Shown here in pieces: positions 11,876 through 12,649 of a DNA stretch of 12,649 nucleotides. The stretch's first letter is position 1. Every line of letters starts with the position of its first letter. This stretch comes from an uncultured Pseudomonadota bacterium (GTDB lineage: Bacteria; Pseudomonadota; Alphaproteobacteria; Rs-D84), in contig CAMVPZ010000019.1 in NCBI GenBank assembly GCA_947169505.1, positions 1 through 12,649 on the forward strand, in the 5' to 3' direction. The notes under the pieces were generated by a model. The model had not been told where the DNA came from, made no database searches, and saw nothing but the letters and a program-made list of their open reading frames with translations. The position numbers and the translations under genes were made by a program.

Positions 11876-12649
11876 TGTATCATACGTCTGATTTTGATTT
11901 TGAATTGCCAAATGAATTAATCGCATCTCATCCATTGGAACGACGTGATGCTTCACGTATGTTGGTGGTTGGTTCAAAAACAGAAGATAAACATATTCGT
12001 GATTTTTTGGATTATTTACAGCCCGGTGATGTGGTTGTATTTAATAATTCCAAGGTTATACCGGCACGGTTTGACGCAGATGGACACGAAATAACTTTAC
12101 ATACATCGGTTAATGACAAAGATTGGTGGGGACTGTGTAAAAAATTCAATAAAATCAATATTGGCGATACATTAACTATGGAAGATGGCACAACGCTAGA
12201 AGTTATTGATAAAGACGAAGAAAGTGGTTTATTACTTCATTTTAATTGCGATAATATTTTTGAATTATTGAATAAATACGGCAAAATGCCGCTTCCGCCA
12301 TATATGAAACGTGAAGAAGAAACAGGCGACAGGGAACGCTATCAAACTGTTTATGCCGACCCTTTGGGGTCAATGGCAGCACCAACTGCCGGTTTGCATT
12401 TTACAGACGATTTAATGAAAGAAATAGAAAAACGTGGCGCAAAGATAGTAAAAATAACATTACATGTCGGGGCTGGGACTTGGATGCCGGTCAAAACAGA
12501 AAATTTAAACGAACACAAAATGCACAGTGAATGGTGCTGTATCACCCCGGAACAAGCAGATATAATTAATAACGCAACCCGTGTAATTGCTGTTGGAACA
12601 ACATCTATGCGAACTCTTGAAAGCGCACATCAGTTGTTAAATCAACCCC
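11875..12649 (+). CDS. queA: tRNA preQ1-34 S-adenosylmethionine ribosyltransferase-isomerase QueA, 3' end outside window
   Basis: QueA transfers and isomerises the ribosyl group of SAM onto preQ1 at position 34 of tRNA, giving epoxyqueuosine in the queuosine pathway. 258 residues are visible out of about 340-356. The signatures are clear: 'FDFELPNELIASHPLERRD' at the N-terminus, 'FNNSKVIPAR' (56-65), 'KMPLPPYMKR' (137-146), 'YQTVYADPLGSMAAPTAGLH' (156-175), 'LHVGAGTW' (196-203) and 'VIAVGTTSMRTLES' (237-250). The segment after 'VIPAR' ('FDADGHEITLHT') is a few residues shorter than in E. coli, so the insert domain is compact. The ATG shares its A with the stop of the upstream lipoprotein (TAATG) and there is no strong Shine-Dalgarno, so translation probably depends on termination-reinitiation. 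The reading frame is open to the window end. In many genomes tgt follows. Confidence 0.96.
   Translation, partial: MYHTSDFDFELPNELIASHPLERRDASRMLVVGSKTEDKHIRDFLDYLQPGDVVVFNNSKVIPARFDADGHEITLHTSVNDKDWWGLCKKFNKINIGDTLTMEDGTTLEVIDKDEESGLLLHFNCDNIFELLNKYGKMPLPPYMKREEETGDRERYQTVYADPLGSMAAPTAGLHFTDDLMKEIEKRGAKIVKITLHVGAGTWMPVKTENLNEHKMHSEWCCITPEQADIINNATRVIAVGTTSMRTLESAHQLLNQP

Noticed and set aside
1..12649. CRISPR arrays, insertion sequences, tRNA genes, prophage or defence genes
   Set aside because: No regularly spaced direct repeats, no transposase or recombinase frames and no tRNA cloverleaf were seen. Nearly all sequence is covered by housekeeping genes or short intergenic regions with promoters and terminators.

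Overview
This AT-rich window comes from the chromosome of an alphaproteobacterium, probably an uncultured host- or gut-associated lineage living at low oxygen. The best evidence is a circularly permuted two-piece tmRNA gene (ssrA) at about 3411-3697 on the minus strand. That layout is the rule in Alphaproteobacteria, although it also occurs in some cyanobacteria and betaproteobacteria. A rubrerythrin fits an anaerobic or microaerobic life, and BamD, MurJ and several lipoproteins show a Gram-negative envelope. The exact lineage is inference. I see no mobile element, CRISPR array or tRNA gene.

Layout. Minus-strand operon at 1-3015: a Lon-like AAA+ protein, then tsaB (t6A synthesis), an unknown 109-residue protein, and rimI (cut by the window edge). 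Next on the minus strand come a small membrane protein (3111-3341) and ssrA. Divergent from ssrA on the plus strand are obgE and an overlapping unknown gene, followed by rubrerythrin with its own promoter. The minus-strand block 6065-9138 carries a lipoprotein of unknown role, an RlpA-like lipoprotein with a SPOR domain, and murJ (lipid II flippase). Divergent from murJ is bamD (plus). A dCMP deaminase gene converges on bamD across a shared bidirectional terminator. Finally era, a small lipoprotein and queA (cut by the window end) form a plus-strand operon.

Together the genes are mostly housekeeping: tRNA modification (TsaB, QueA), ribosome assembly GTPases (Obg, Era), ribosome rescue (tmRNA), envelope assembly (MurJ, BamD, RlpA-like), peroxide defence (rubrerythrin) and dUMP supply (dCMP deaminase).

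The strongest unusual signal is the Lon-like gene. It has a complete Lon N-domain and AAA+ module with every ATPase residue intact, but it ends exactly where the serine-lysine protease domain should begin. tsaB follows 11 bases later, so no remnant of the protease domain lies downstream. Other unusual points are a tmRNA with only 7 bases between its two pieces and a tag ending in Ala-Met-Ala-Ala, an RlpA-like protein lacking the conserved His of the lytic-transglycosylase motif, and several unknown small genes embedded in housekeeping operons.
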